From Petrolisthes cinctipes (lineage: Eukaryota; Arthropoda; Malacostraca; Decapoda; Porcellanidae): a stretch of DNA of 64,000 bases. The position numbers were made by a program, and so were the translations under genes. Shown here piece by piece: positions 9,757 to 19,975 of the stretch; within the stretch, counting starts at the first letter, position 1, and every line of letters starts with the position of its first letter. The notes below the pieces were generated by a model. That model made no database searches, was not told where the DNA came from, and worked only from the letters and a program-made list of their open reading frames with translations. The stretch covers positions 709,001 through 773,000 of the forward strand of contig JAWQEG010001225.1 in the NCBI GenBank assembly GCA_033782935.1, in the 5' to 3' direction.

Positions 9757-12102
9757 ATGGCTGGTCGTAGTGAAGAAAATACGGGCTCGTTCGATTCGGT
9801 GCATCCTACCGCGCTGCCAGGCGCACCCGCTCCTGTAACCTCCACTCCGCGGGTGCAACCAGCTAGATTGCGTCATGCACCTGCAAGGTTGTCAGATTCT
9901 GCAATAGGGCGGGAATTGGAGAATCTGGCAGACCTTTCATATGGGAGTGACGACCTGGACAGCTACTCTGATACTGAATGGCAAGCTGACGAATCAACTG
10001 AGGAAGATGTCTGTGTAGCGGTGACTTCCATCACAGCTCTTCCCTCAACTTCAGCCTTGCATGATGTGTCAGAGGTTACAGCCCCTGTTGCAATTCCGTC
10101 CACCAGTGGGGTGGGAGGTAGTTTGGGAGACACTCTCTTGTCTCCCATTCCTACAACATCTGGCGTGGGAGGCAGGAAGAGGTCTACTCCTGCTTCAACC
10201 TCCAAACCTCGCTACGTCTCCACTCCCATGGGCAAGAGGCCGAGGAGGAGGTTAGATTTTTCGTCTTCCTCTTCCTCGTCGGACGAGGATGCGTCGCAAA
10301 AAGTGGTGGTAAGAGGGAGGAGAGTAGGAGTAAGAGGGAAGGGTAAAGGAAGGGGGAAGAGGACAAAGGCAGCTTATCTCTCCCCTACAGTTGACCCTGA
10401 TAGCCCGCCCCCCCGTGACCTGACGCCACCACCACACTCTCCCTCTCCTCTCGTGCCTGACGACTCACTCTCGCCTGCCCCTGGTACCGCTGCACCACCA
10501 CCACCACCACCACCACCACAACAACAGCAACGCGGCGCACCTCGTCATAGACCCGCTGATCCCTATGTGTGGACGGATTGCGATGAATTTGCGCCTGATA
10601 TACCTATCTTTGACGACAGTCATTCAGGTATACAGGCCGCATTTCCCTGTCGTCAGAGGTCATCAATATTAGATTATTTCACTGCCTTTTTTGATATAAT
10701 ATTGATGACTTACATGATGCAGGAGATAAACACCTTCAAACAACTCTCTGTGCAACTCAGCAATAGACCAGGCAGGGAACATAGTAAGATGTTGCAATGG
10801 GCTGACGTCGATATTGCTGAGTTGTATGTGTGGTTAGCTTTGACCATGATGATGCCTCATGTCAAGAAACATCGCCTCAAGGACTTCTGGAGCACACACG
10901 CCCTGATATCCACACCTGCGTTCGGGAAATACATGTCCAGGGACAGGTATAGGGACATTTTGTCCTACCTGCACTTCGCCCCCAACATGGGTCCACACCC
11001 GAACGACAGGCTGTGGAAAATTAGGCCAGTAATGTCTATCCTCCAGGAGAAAATACGAGCATTTTTTCGACCATTCCAGAAAGTGGTTATCGACGAGTCT
11101 CTGGTGCTGTTCAGGGGAAGACTGTCCTTCATCCAGTACATCCCGTCAAAGAGGCATAGATTTGGCATCAAATTCTATGTCATCTGCGACTGTAAGACTG
11201 GCTATGTGTTGGATTTTATACTCTATTCAGGTACGGATGTGGATGTCCCGGCCGACGACCCTCTTGGCTTCAGCGGGAGTGTTGTCAAGGCACTCATGGG
11301 GGATTACCTTGACAACAACCACATCCTGTACACTGATAACTATTACACCTCTCCAGCACTTAGCCAGTTTCTCCTGCAGCACCAAACAGGATCCTGCGGA
11401 ACTATTCGTGTCAACAGGAAGGGGTGGCCAGCATTCCCTCTCACCCGGAGGGGCGACTGCTTCAAAAAGAAATGTGGGAACATGCTGGCCATCAAATGGC
11501 ACGATAAACGCCCCGTCAATATGCTCACCACCGTGAACAGGGGCGTGATGCAGGATTCTGGGAAGACTGAGCGCGGCACAGGTGATACCATCTACAAGCC
11601 TGATGCTGTGCTCGATTATAACATCAATATGAGACTCGTTGATAAGTCAGACATGATGGTGAGTTCCATCGATTGTCTGAGAAAAACTTGTAAGTGGTAC
11701 AAGAAGGCTTTCTTCCACCTTCTTGATGTCACAGTGCTGAACTGTTATATACTCTACCTCCAGCATCACCCTGACTCCAAGTTGGCACTCCGGGAATTCG
11801 AGCTAGAGTTGATATCTCAGCTCCTGGAGAGGTTCAGCACTGTGCAACCACAGCAAGGCAGACAGGCAGCGGCACAACGGCCTGACAGGTTGCAGCAGAG
11901 TGGCTATATGGCTCGCCACTACCTCACTAATCTGCCACCGTTGCCGTCAGGACGTCCAGGCTCTCGTCGCTGCTATGTTTGCAGGCACACAACACGTCAC
12001 CCCCAGAAGTCCAAGGAAACTCGCTTCTGGTGCAAGGAATGTTGTGTGCCGTTATGCCCTGGAAACTGCTTCTCAGACTACCATATATTGGAATATATAT
12101 AG
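9757..12102 (+). CDS. piggyBac-family transposase, intact
   Basis: A 781-residue DDE transposase that cuts and pastes the surrounding element at TTAA sites, acting in the nucleus. Residues 1-290 are acidic, Ser/Pro-rich and low-complexity, with a basic patch (GKRPRRR), a possible nuclear localisation signal. The catalytic domain shows VVIDESLVLFRGR (Asp446), then YIPSKRHRFGIKFYVICD, then LYTDNYYTS (Asp527) and RLVDKSDMM (Asp629, Asp632). The spacings of 81 and 102 residues are as in known piggyBac enzymes. The C-terminus (from about residue 730) is a Cys-rich zinc-binding domain: CYVCRHTT, FWCKECCVPLCPGNC. The ATG at 9757 is chosen because an in-frame ATG at 9652 would add 35 hydrophobic residues not typical of the family; either is possible. 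There is no stop or frameshift. A domesticated copy is less likely, because the transposon ends are intact. Confidence 0.95.
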   Translation: MAGRSEENTGSFDSVHPTALPGAPAPVTSTPRVQPARLRHAPARLSDSAIGRELENLADLSYGSDDLDSYSDTEWQADESTEEDVCVAVTSITALPSTSALHDVSEVTAPVAIPSTSGVGGSLGDTLLSPIPTTSGVGGRKRSTPASTSKPRYVSTPMGKRPRRRLDFSSSSSSSDEDASQKVVVRGRRVGVRGKGKGRGKRTKAAYLSPTVDPDSPPPRDLTPPPHSPSPLVPDDSLSPAPGTAAPPPPPPPPQQQQRGAPRHRPADPYVWTDCDEFAPDIPIFDDSHSGIQAAFPCRQRSSILDYFTAFFDIILMTYMMQEINTFKQLSVQLSNRPGREHSKMLQWADVDIAELYVWLALTMMMPHVKKHRLKDFWSTHALISTPAFGKYMSRDRYRDILSYLHFAPNMGPHPNDRLWKIRPVMSILQEKIRAFFRPFQKVVIDESLVLFRGRLSFIQYIPSKRHRFGIKFYVICDCKTGYVLDFILYSGTDVDVPADDPLGFSGSVVKALMGDYLDNNHILYTDNYYTSPALSQFLLQHQTGSCGTIRVNRKGWPAFPLTRRGDCFKKKCGNMLAIKWHDKRPVNMLTTVNRGVMQDSGKTERGTGDTIYKPDAVLDYNINMRLVDKSDMMVSSIDCLRKTCKWYKKAFFHLLDVTVLNCYILYLQHHPDSKLALREFELELISQLLERFSTVQPQQGRQAAAQRPDRLQQSGYMARHYLTNLPPLPSGRPGSRRCYVCRHTTRHPQKSKETRFWCKECCVPLCPGNCFSDYHILEYI

Positions 12103-12124
12103 AAGCAGGAAGTGATGGGAGTAT

Positions 12125-12410
12125 GCGAATAAAGTGACAGTGACACTTGGTGACAGTGACACTATTTAGGCTATAAGAAAAGTGAGAGTGACACATTTGT
12201 ACATATATTTTAGGCTGTAGTGACGTGATAGTGACACATTTGTACTTATTAGGCTATAAGAAAAGTGAGAGTGACACATTTGTACATATATTTTAGGCTG
12301 TAGTGACGTGATAGTGACACATTTGTACATATATTTTAGGCTGTAGTGACGTGATAGTGACACATTTGTACATATTAGGCTATAAGAAAAGTGATAGTGA
12401 CACATTTACG
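12125..12410. repeat. ~55-bp tandem repeat downstream of the piggyBac gene
   Basis: About five units carry GTGATAGTGACACATTTGTA, with alternating cores TAGGCTATAAGAAAAGTGA and TAGGCTGTAGTGACGTGA. It lies inside the transposon, between the gene and the right end, and is absent elsewhere in the window. Confidence 0.9.
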
Positions 12411-13041
12411 CATAGAAAAAATTATAATAAAAAATTTAAAACAACAAAATACAAAAATATATAGAAAATAAGGATAACAGTGATAGTGACACATTTATAT
12501 TTACGTTGAACATGAACAAATGGTGCGAATGACACTGAAAATGTTTCGCGTAAATACTGTACATAACTCCCACGCTTCTCTCCAGGGCATAAAACCACTC
12601 TGGAATGGTCAGCTAACCACACAAATAATACAGGGGCTGTAATGGTAGGATGCACACGAACCGTACGACGTGTCCCCTGGGGGAGGCAAGTGTTGCGTCA
12701 TTCTGCCGGCGGCCATCTTTTCTCCACCCACGCCAGTCCTTGTCAGAGCCACGCTCACAAAGCGAACGCAGCCTCGCTCTCACGGGAAAAGTAACCTCCA
12801 TTCCTCACTTGATTTCTCGGTAATGGAGTGTCCTAGAGAGCTAGGGTTGGTTTTAATGGAAAGAGGAGGAGTTGATGGTGAGTACACAATCAAATTTAAG
12901 TTGTTCAGTATTGTAGTTTAGACGTAGGGAGTAAGAGAAGTAGAGTGATTTTCCGGGAAATACCCGGACAGGCAGGATTAAATTAAGTATTTGCCCCGTA
13001 CACACAGCACGTAATTTCATTCTTGGCCCGGCCCGGAGGGG
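12411..13041. other. Non-coding right part of piggyBac
   Basis: No open frame of note. AT-rich to 12500, then GC-richer. The block 12660-12900 resembles a transcribed 5' region but has no recognisable product. It ends with the CCC-type terminus at 13041. Confidence 0.6.
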
Positions 13042-13506
13042 TTAAAAGCCACAATATAAACATCTGCATAAAGATGGACACACACACACACACACACACA
13101 TTCATGTGAAGACATACTCATATTGGAGGTGCAATGAAATGCATTAATTGAGACGTGGTCCTTAATTAATACGAGGTTGATAATGGATCACAAATAGGTA
13201 AGGGTGGGAATATGCAGGGATTTATGCAGCATGGTATGTGACATCAATGACAAATAATGTATATAAATAGAAGATGTATAGCGAATGCATTTCTGCATCC
13301 ACGTGGAAAATGTAGCATGTTGGCTATGACAGCTATGAGCAATCATAGTAAAAAAGTGATGCAGCCGACACACACACACACACACACAGGGAAGGGGGGA
13401 AGTAAACGAGAGAGAGGATTTAAAGAGAAGGGGGGGAGGACGGATGGGATGGGTGCTAGACGACGTTCGGATGTGTACATTAGTCATGCCAACTCATTTG
13501 ACTTTG

Positions 13507-13672
13507 ACTTTTAACGCTAAGAGTAAATGCCAGAATTAACAACATTTGCCATTGCACCACATTGCTGAAATTTAGGTTGTGTGTTGTACAATGTGCCGAA
13601 GAACTAATCCGATACAGTAATTACTTTGGAAGATAATTGCAAAAAACGATGATTCATGGACCCTGAAACTCA
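13507..13672 (-). repeat. Right terminal inverted repeat of the 4.9-kb element
   Basis: Reverse-strand counterpart of 8777-8942, ending at the TA duplication at 13673-13674. Confidence 0.88.
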
Positions 13673-14480
13673 TAGCAGTGTACTCCTAACACCAGTCTTG
13701 TATGTAATCATATTCGCCTCCTTTTTGAAGCAGGTGTTAACTACAGCCATGTCTGTACATTTTGAAAAAAGTCAACAATTATCTGTCCCTCTGTCTTCCA
13801 CCCTCCCACTCCGTACCTACTCATTACCCTCTCATCAGTCATCACCGTTATCCCCTTCTTCAACATTGAAATCCACCCCAATAACCACTCTTTCCTCCCT
13901 GTGTATGTTCTGAACCACTTACTTTACTTCACCGTAGAACTCTTCCTTCTCCTCCAACTCACATCTCACTTACGAGGAATATACACTGATGACATTCATC
14001 AGTACTCATTCAATTTCCATCTTCAAGTTCATTACTCTGTACGACACCCTCATTACCTCCAATACACTTTAAATATATATGCTTTTTCTTCACTACTACC
14101 CCAACACCGTTCCTCCTGCCATTTACACCAGGGTAAAACAACTTAAAATTCCCCTAAATAAACCTCACTTTACTTCCCTGGCATTTTGTTTCCTGGACAC
14201 ACAATACGTTTAACTTTCTCCTTTCCATCACGTCAGCCACCTCTCTCACTTTTTTTTTGTGTGCTAAAATTCATACATACATACACACACACACACACGT
14301 CTACATACATACATACACACATACATACATACATACATACAATATGTTTAACTTTCTCCTTTCCATCACCTCTCTCACTTTACCAATCATTGTGCCAAAA
14401 TTCAAAGTTCCCACCCTCACCTCTACTCGTCTACCATCCTAGCTCTTCCTTTTTCTGGAGCTGTTATCATCCTTTACTTC
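13673..14480 (-). mobile_element. RTE-1 endonuclease end, unit 1 (continues 6720-8775)
   Basis: Homologous to 43380-44220. On the reverse strand it encodes, in broken frames, an APE-endonuclease end. The translation near 13860 contains VVIGxDFN, the GDFN-type motif, and farther on AVNTCFKK-like residues. It joins to 8775 once the transposon is removed. (ACAT)n occupies 14275-14341. Confidence 0.7.
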
Positions 14481-14539
14481 TTCCCTTCTTTTGTCCACCA
14501 TTACAATAATTTCCACCTGTACCATGCTGGACCGGTGTG

Positions 14540-14684
14540 TGTCTATCTTTGTATTTATATATCTATTTATCTATATATTTATTTATCTATCTATCTATCT
14601 ATAACTATCTATCTATCTATTTCTCTGTCTATCTATCTATCTACCTTTTTTTTTCTTCCTTCTTTCCTCTCTTCTTTTCCAAAT

Positions 14685-14733
<49 letters not shown>
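14540..14733. repeat. (TCTA)n, T/C-rich and (GA)n microsatellites
   Basis: TCTA-type tetranucleotides at 14545-14643, T/C-rich sequence, then (GA)n at 14689-14733. None of it is in the corresponding place in unit 2. Confidence 0.95.
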
Positions 14734-14735
<2 letters not shown>

Positions 14736-15464
14736 CAATACACTTTCTTCTCCCTTTTCCTTTTCCTGTGTGGTGTTTTCATTCATTGTGATCAGTATAT
14801 TGATATGGTAGGTTTATACACTGGATGTCATTCCGAATCGTTCATTGGTGAGGGGGAAGAGTGGGAGAGTGTAGCCAGGGTATGTCTGTCACCAGTGTGA
14901 AGTTTGGTGGGTGACTGAATACATACTACAATACATACTACAATAGTGTACTACACATGTGATGACTTAGGTAATTATTAACTTAGGTTTGTTATGTAAA
15001 TAAGCTGAAACATTCCCTATTTATTGAACACATTAGTGAGTTTGGAAACTCACCTATAGATGTAAGTAAATCACTTGATACATGTCATCCAGGAAAATGA
15101 AGATATTCACACGGAAGAAGAAACCCGAAGTCCCATATATATGAAGGATACTACTATCTCTGTGTTCAGGTAAACATTCACAGGAATTTCCATTTAATGT
15201 CAGTATAGGACGTTTGACAAATGTTGGCAGGTGGAAGTGTTGGTATGTTATAATTATTTTGGTTTGACAAAGGGAAATTATATAATATCCTTATGATGAT
15301 ATAACAACCTTACTTAACAAAATATGACCAAACTAACAATATTATGAGTTGATTCTCTAGTTTTTCATTCCTGATAATATAATTTACACATTCCTTGCCA
15401 TTATAAGTCTGTCTGCAGATAATTCATTTGGTGATTGCCACCTTCACACCACATTCTCTCTCCA
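14734..15464. other. Intergenic, no recognised feature (unit 1)
   Basis: AT-rich sequence colinear with 45486-46110 of unit 2 from 14830 on. It has short tandem copies of CATACTACAATA near 14920-14945. No coding signal or RNA gene was found. Confidence 0.7.
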
Positions 15465-16596
15465 TTTGTTGTTGTTGTTGTTGTTGTTGTTGTTAGTTTG
15501 ACTTAATGTCTATCACCCTATTTGGGGTATTAAGGCATACATTCATTTTATCTTTTTCTGTCTCCCTTTTTTGTTGACAAAGCCATATTGTTGGTGACTT
15601 TTGTTGTAGATTGAGTGAAACTGTCCTGCTTGACCATACTTCCCTAATCTGGAAGATGTCGGGGTCATGGTGAGGAAGGATATGTTGGTGGAATAGGTTG
15701 ATGCGAGGAGAGGCGGGACATCCACCAGTCCACGGTGACAGTGGGTGGTGGCTTGGTCGGTGGGCTGACAGTCATCCTCCTCCTCTTCCTTTTCCTCACC
15801 GTCTGCCATTCCCCTTCATCTTCCAATTCCATGTAGTCAGAGTTGTCTTCTCTGGTGGTGTTGGAGCAGGAACTGGTGTCTGTGTCCTCCTCTGTTTCAG
15901 AGTCTAATTGGGAAGGCTCATGTGGTGGTGGTGCCTTCCCGCTGTTCGCCCTGTTGAGTAGGCGAGGCAGCATTAAACGGTGACGGGGGGGGGGGGGCCT
16001 GGAGGGTATAGTATTGGGGCTTCCACTCTGTTATTGCCCAGTCATGCAGGCCTGCTGCCTCGTTTCTTGGTGGTGGTGGTAGTGGTGGTGGTGGGTCTTT
16101 GTAGATCAGGAGAAATGGTTATTGGTGGCAAGCCATTTCTAATGAAAATGTCCAGGAGGAGGTCAGAGAGATGACCCAGCTCTTCTGCAGCTAAGACAAC
16201 AGCAGTCTTGGGGCAGACGATGACGATGTCTGCCTGCTGCTGCCATCGCTGCTGTGGTTGGGCGTCAGCCGTCTTCCTCACACGGGCATGGACTGAGCCT
16301 AGGACCTGCTAGCCATCAGGTCCGGCTACGTTGGTAGCCTCCACGCCCCTTTTTTCCTCCACAGTGAAGGACACTTCCTCTCCGTTCCCCAGTGATGGTG
16401 GCGAGGTAGTGGCGGCAGAGAGACGAATACCCCTCGTGTGGATGAATAAGTCTTGCTCGTCGCAGGTAACAAAGCCATAGCCCTTCAAATGGTTAAACCA
16501 CTCACCCTGCCAACCAGACGGTTGGCAGGGGAAGTAGCAGTTTTGGTGGTAGGTGTTTACTGGACCATTGTTGGTTGTAGAATCCTGCACGTTAAT
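15465..16596 (-). mobile_element. Retroelement remnant with cold-shock domain and (CAA)n tail (unit 1 only)
   Basis: Reverse-strand insertion absent from unit 2, where the flanks meet near 46110-46131. Read on the minus strand it starts with a cold-shock-domain ORF, continues through a low-complexity acidic region, then a 3' UTR-like text (TACCCCAAATAGGGTGATAG) and ends with (CAA)n (15468-15494). A simple-repeat tail is typical of non-LTR retrotransposons. ORF1 runs straight into the 3' UTR, so ORF2 is missing. The assignment to a LINE rests on the tail and the basic and acidic composition. Confidence 0.6.
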
Positions 16597-16602
16597 GTTC
16601 AC
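15665..16602 (-). pseudogene. Cold-shock-domain protein, broken reading frame
   Basis: From 16602 the translation reads a Gln/Asn-rich start and then a cold-shock domain: GEWFNHLKGYGFVTCDEQ (RNP1-type motif KGYGFV), DLFIHTRGIR (RNP2-type motif) and VSFTVEEKRGVEATNVAGPD, which matches the usual end of the fold. Such domains bind single-stranded nucleic acid. A TAG at about 16309 interrupts the frame, which then stays open to 16042 (QQADIVIVCPKTAVVLAAEE, LLLDIFIRNGLPP, a Thr run). A frame change near an eleven-G run at about 15990 leads to the last part (15973-15665), with a Glu/Asp/Ser-rich stretch and EGEWQTVRKRKRRR. One original protein of about 310 residues is likely. It may be a LINE ORF1 or a captured host domain. 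Confidence 0.65.
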
Positions 16603-16715
16603 TCCAGCTCTGGTGGGGGGCCGACGTTCCTCCTCTCCTCAGCCCTGTGTTGTGGATTGGATACTGTTATTGTGTCCTTTGTCTGCTTTCTCGTGTTATC
16701 GAGTTTTGTTCTGTA

Positions 16716-16752
<37 letters not shown>

Positions 16753-17663
16753 CTGGTTCTTATCTACCTTCCATGTTTTGTTGTTGGTCTGTTACCTGAT
16801 GCCATGACTGACAGTTTCTAAGGTGGTCACTGCAGCATGAAGTAAAGATGTCTGCAGTCACATCCAGGTTCATCTTCAAAGCTTCAACTAAAGCTGTATA
16901 CTTATTAGTGTTTCTTCTGTACCTCCACCGATCCTGACATGACCTTTCAGCTTCAGGAAGGTACTCTGGATCTCATCCTCACATCTGGACTGAAAACATC
17001 TCAGAACCAGTGCTCCATGGTGTCAGTTTTATTCTCTGTTCATGTCACACTTTGGCTTCATTAAATTCTACCTGCTGGGTCTACTGCTCCTGCCACTCGT
17101 TTACATATTGCTGTGCCTGTAAATCAAGAGAGGGATACCTTTGTACAGTAGGGTGAATGTCAGATGAGACTTTCTGGAGCATGTCGCAGGAAGCAGTGAC
17201 AAACGAGAACCACAAAGTGGCTTTGTACAAAAAATTTATTGAAAAAAACATACAATTTAGTGAGATGGTTTGGTGACATTGTTCATTGAAGAGTGTTGTT
17301 GGTAAACATACAAATTAGTGTGATGGTTGGTTCTTCTTGCCATAAACAATTGTTTCAATGTTCAGTTCAATGGATGAGAAACACAACAGAAGAATATCAT
17401 TGAGGTGACAGTCCGAGAGCTGATAGTGAAGGTGAGACTTGGTTACCAGAGTACCAAGTAGCCTTGACTTGGAGAGAGTGCAGGGTTGACACACAGTAAT
17501 TGTCTCGGGCCGGACGATAGGCCTTCATGGGCCAGAATTGGCCTGCGGGCCATGGTTGGCCACTCCTTGCAGGCCGGATTCGTTGTACCGCCCATTCATA
17601 GATGCTTTACACAAGAGAGTTTTATACAGAGTAGTTGACAGTAACACTCTGTTCTTAGTTCAT
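16597..17663 (+). mobile_element. LINE-B, internally deleted copy, unit 1
   Basis: 16597-16900 matches the 5' region of the unit 2 LINE-B (46131-46900), including TCTGCAGTCACATCC. It then jumps at about 16910 to the endonuclease part (FQLQEGTLDLILTSGL frame), colinear with 52150 onward. The hAT-like insert occupies 17140-17575, and a further deletion joins its end to TGTACCGCCCATTCATAG at 17583. It ends at the common LINE-B truncation point before GA-rich sequence. No intact frame. Confidence 0.8.
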
Positions 17664-17705
17664 GAGAGAGAGAAAAAAAAATTATATATATATGTATGTG
17701 ACAGG

Positions 17706-17736
<31 letters not shown>

Positions 17737-17845
17737 CTTGTGTGTTGGGTTCGTACTATCCCTATCGTTGTAAAATTTTTGACCATTAAATTCCTTCATG
17801 ACTAACTTGGAATACTGTATGAAGGTAAAACTAATTTTGTGGTTA

Positions 17846-17879
<34 letters not shown>

Positions 17880-18688
17880 CAATCTGAAATGCTTGTGATC
17901 CTCCCTCGATACAAAAAAGTTGTTTGGTAATTGTTAAACAAATATGGATCAATTGTCGGGCTTAAAATAAAGTATACTACATTGATTTGCAAGAAGTAAG
18001 AACACAATAATTTGCAAAAGATTAAATTACTCGCAGTACACTGGAGTTCATTATGTAATGTTTTATCTCTTCCTCCACTGTCCCTACGGATGCCACCATG
18101 ACACTATGTCAAGGCCACACACACATTAACACACACATTATCACAAGGCCACACACACATTGACACACATACATTATTACAAGGCCACACACATATTAAC
18201 TCACATACACTATCTCAAGACTACACACACATTAACACACATACACTAATACAAAGCCAAACACACATTAACACACATACAGTATATAAAACCAATAGAG
18301 GCTTTGCTCTATGTCTTTCATGTATGTTTATCTTTTCTTGTAACACTATATGATCATATTTTCTCTGTATATGTGACATGTATTTTTTTATTGCATTATA
18401 TTTTGTCCAATAACATTGGCATGCATTCCACTAAGATCACATATTATAACCTGAGTTTGTCATGAGAGATAATTACTTATATCTTTATATTTTAATTAAG
18501 TATTAAATAACAAGCAGTATTAATTAGTATGCATTATGTCTGTTCTTTTGAATCACTGTTTGGGATCCGTCACTCTTATTTACATATTGTCGAACATTCA
18601 CATCGCTTATTGTAGGAAAAATTAGTATATATTCTTTACTGTTACAGCAAAGTGATAGAAGAGGGTTTCAAACACACACACACACACA

Positions 18689-18768
<80 letters not shown>

Positions 18769-19000
18769 ACTCAGGAAACCCCCATCGTTGAGGCAAAAAT
18801 GGAGTGAGTTTATTTCCTCTCAGTCCAAGGTTAACCTCACCAACGAGAACTTTTGGGTGTACAGTTACCCTCCATACACACGGGTCTGGAAAAACACACA
18901 ATATTATAGTAAGAACAAAGGTTTTTTATCCCCTTCTTTAGCCAGTATATAAATATTATCAGGTGTCTCAGACCAGTTATTACACAGAATAAAACAAGTA
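17664..19000. repeat. Repeat block R, unit 1 second copy
   Basis: Near-copy of 5288-6715 with shorter minisatellite (18110-18265), (GT)n at 17710-17737 and 17847-17877, and (AC)n(TC)n at 18671-18762. At this position unit 2 has unrelated DNA (53240-55650). Confidence 0.85.
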
Positions 19001-19023
19001 TTAATTGTAATTATAAAACGCAC

Positions 19024-19066
<43 letters not shown>

Positions 19067-19873
19067 TCCTACAAGTTTTCCACTCCTAGATTCTAGTGTT
19101 CTTCCCTACATCTTGAAAGTATGTATGGTAATAAATATACAACCCTTGTCAAGGGGAATATGAATGTTACTATATTGATTTAACAAGTTGTAATAACACA
19201 ATAATTTACAAAGGATTAAGTTGTTCACAGTACACTGGAGTTCATAATCTAATATGTTTTATCTCTTCCTCCACTGTCCCTACGAATGACGTCATGACAC
19301 TTCCTGTGTGCGTAGGTTTATGTGTGTGTTTGCTCACTACCAGATCGGAATCCATCTTGTAGTGTTGTGTTTGTATAAATCCTTCTCAACTTCAGCATTA
19401 CAGTGCTTCAATCTCTGGAGTTTATTATCAAGAAGAACCTTCCACATATTGGGTAAAGTGTTTTGTTGCTACTATTAATTAAATCCTACACTCAACTATT
19501 TTGGATTGTCTTCCTTTGAAATGCTCTGTATCTCTTCATAATGTCTCCCTCTCTTTATCACTTCATATCTTTCCTCTCCTATATTCTTCTTTGGTCAGGT
19601 TTCTTCTGTGTCAACATACATTCTTTTCTGTACTGAACAGTTCCACCTTGCAATCCTCCCTTAATTCTTCTTTGAGTAATAATAGGTACACTTGGACATT
19701 GTGAACCAACACTACCAACATTAACCATCACATTGTCAGGTGATATTTTAATATCTAATATCGATCATAATAAGTTATTGGAGACCAATTTAGTTTTAAT
19801 AAATACAGTAATGGTAATATTAGGAATGTATAGTAAGCCCCTGACAGATGGAGCCTCGCCCAGGTCCCTGAGT
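19001..19873. other. Diverged R-type sequence, no gene
   Basis: Colinear with 55940-56804. (GT)n at 19026-19064. 19185-19300 matches 5590-5700 in diverged form. A TATAAATCC box at 19374 sits ahead of pyrimidine-rich sequence, which could be an old promoter or LTR remnant; there is no further support. Confidence 0.6.
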
Positions 19874-19975
19874 TTAAGGGGGTGCGGGAGTAGGGGACAG
19901 GCTTTCTACCCACGCCAGGGAGGGACAGGCTTGGCGTTGGTAGAAAGCCTGTCTCCTATTCCCGCACCCCCCTAA
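19874..19975. repeat. 102-bp near-perfect palindrome (fold-back), unit 1
   Basis: Arms of about 44 bp: TTAAGGGGGTGCGGGAGTAG...GACAGGCTTTCTACC pairs with GGTAGAAAGCCTGTC...CCCGCACCCCCCTAA. The inner ACGCCA/TGGCGT pairing leaves a loop of about 14 bases. Confidence 0.93.

Larger units (their letters stand above)
9539..13041 (+). mobile_element. piggyBac transposon, 3.5 kb, complete
   Basis: The element lies between two TTAA tetranucleotides (9535-9538 and 13042-13045), the target duplication diagnostic of piggyBac. The termini are CCCCCAGAGTCCGGGCAG on the left and, on the reverse strand, CCCCTCCGGGCCGGGCC on the right, both starting with the CCC usual in this family. Three palindromic 35-bp units follow the left end, then one uninterrupted transposase gene, a tandem repeat block and about 0.6 kb of non-coding right end. 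It sits inside the 4.9-kb TIR element and is absent from unit 2. An intact gene and termini suggest recent arrival. Confidence 0.93.
8777..13672. mobile_element. 4.9-kb DNA transposon with ~165-bp TIRs and TA target duplication (contains piggyBac)
   Basis: The ends are long inverted repeats: 8777-8942 begins TGGGTTTCTGGGCC and 13507-13672 reads, on the reverse strand, TGAGTTTCAGGGTCC. The shared stretch ATCATCG...TTGCAATTATCTTCCAAAG follows in both. TA flanks both sides (8775-8776, 13673-13674), as expected for Tc1/mariner-type insertion. Unit 2 has the uninterrupted site near 43378-43405 within the same RTE-1 sequence. Apart from the nested piggyBac the interior (8943-9538, 13046-13506) shows no transposase, so the host element looks non-autonomous. 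Its superfamily is inferred only from the TA duplication. Confidence 0.82.

Noticed and set aside
13656..14146. Forward-strand open frames with hydrophobic stretches
   Set aside because: They are antisense to the RTE-1 endonuclease; the reverse strand carries the recognisable motifs.
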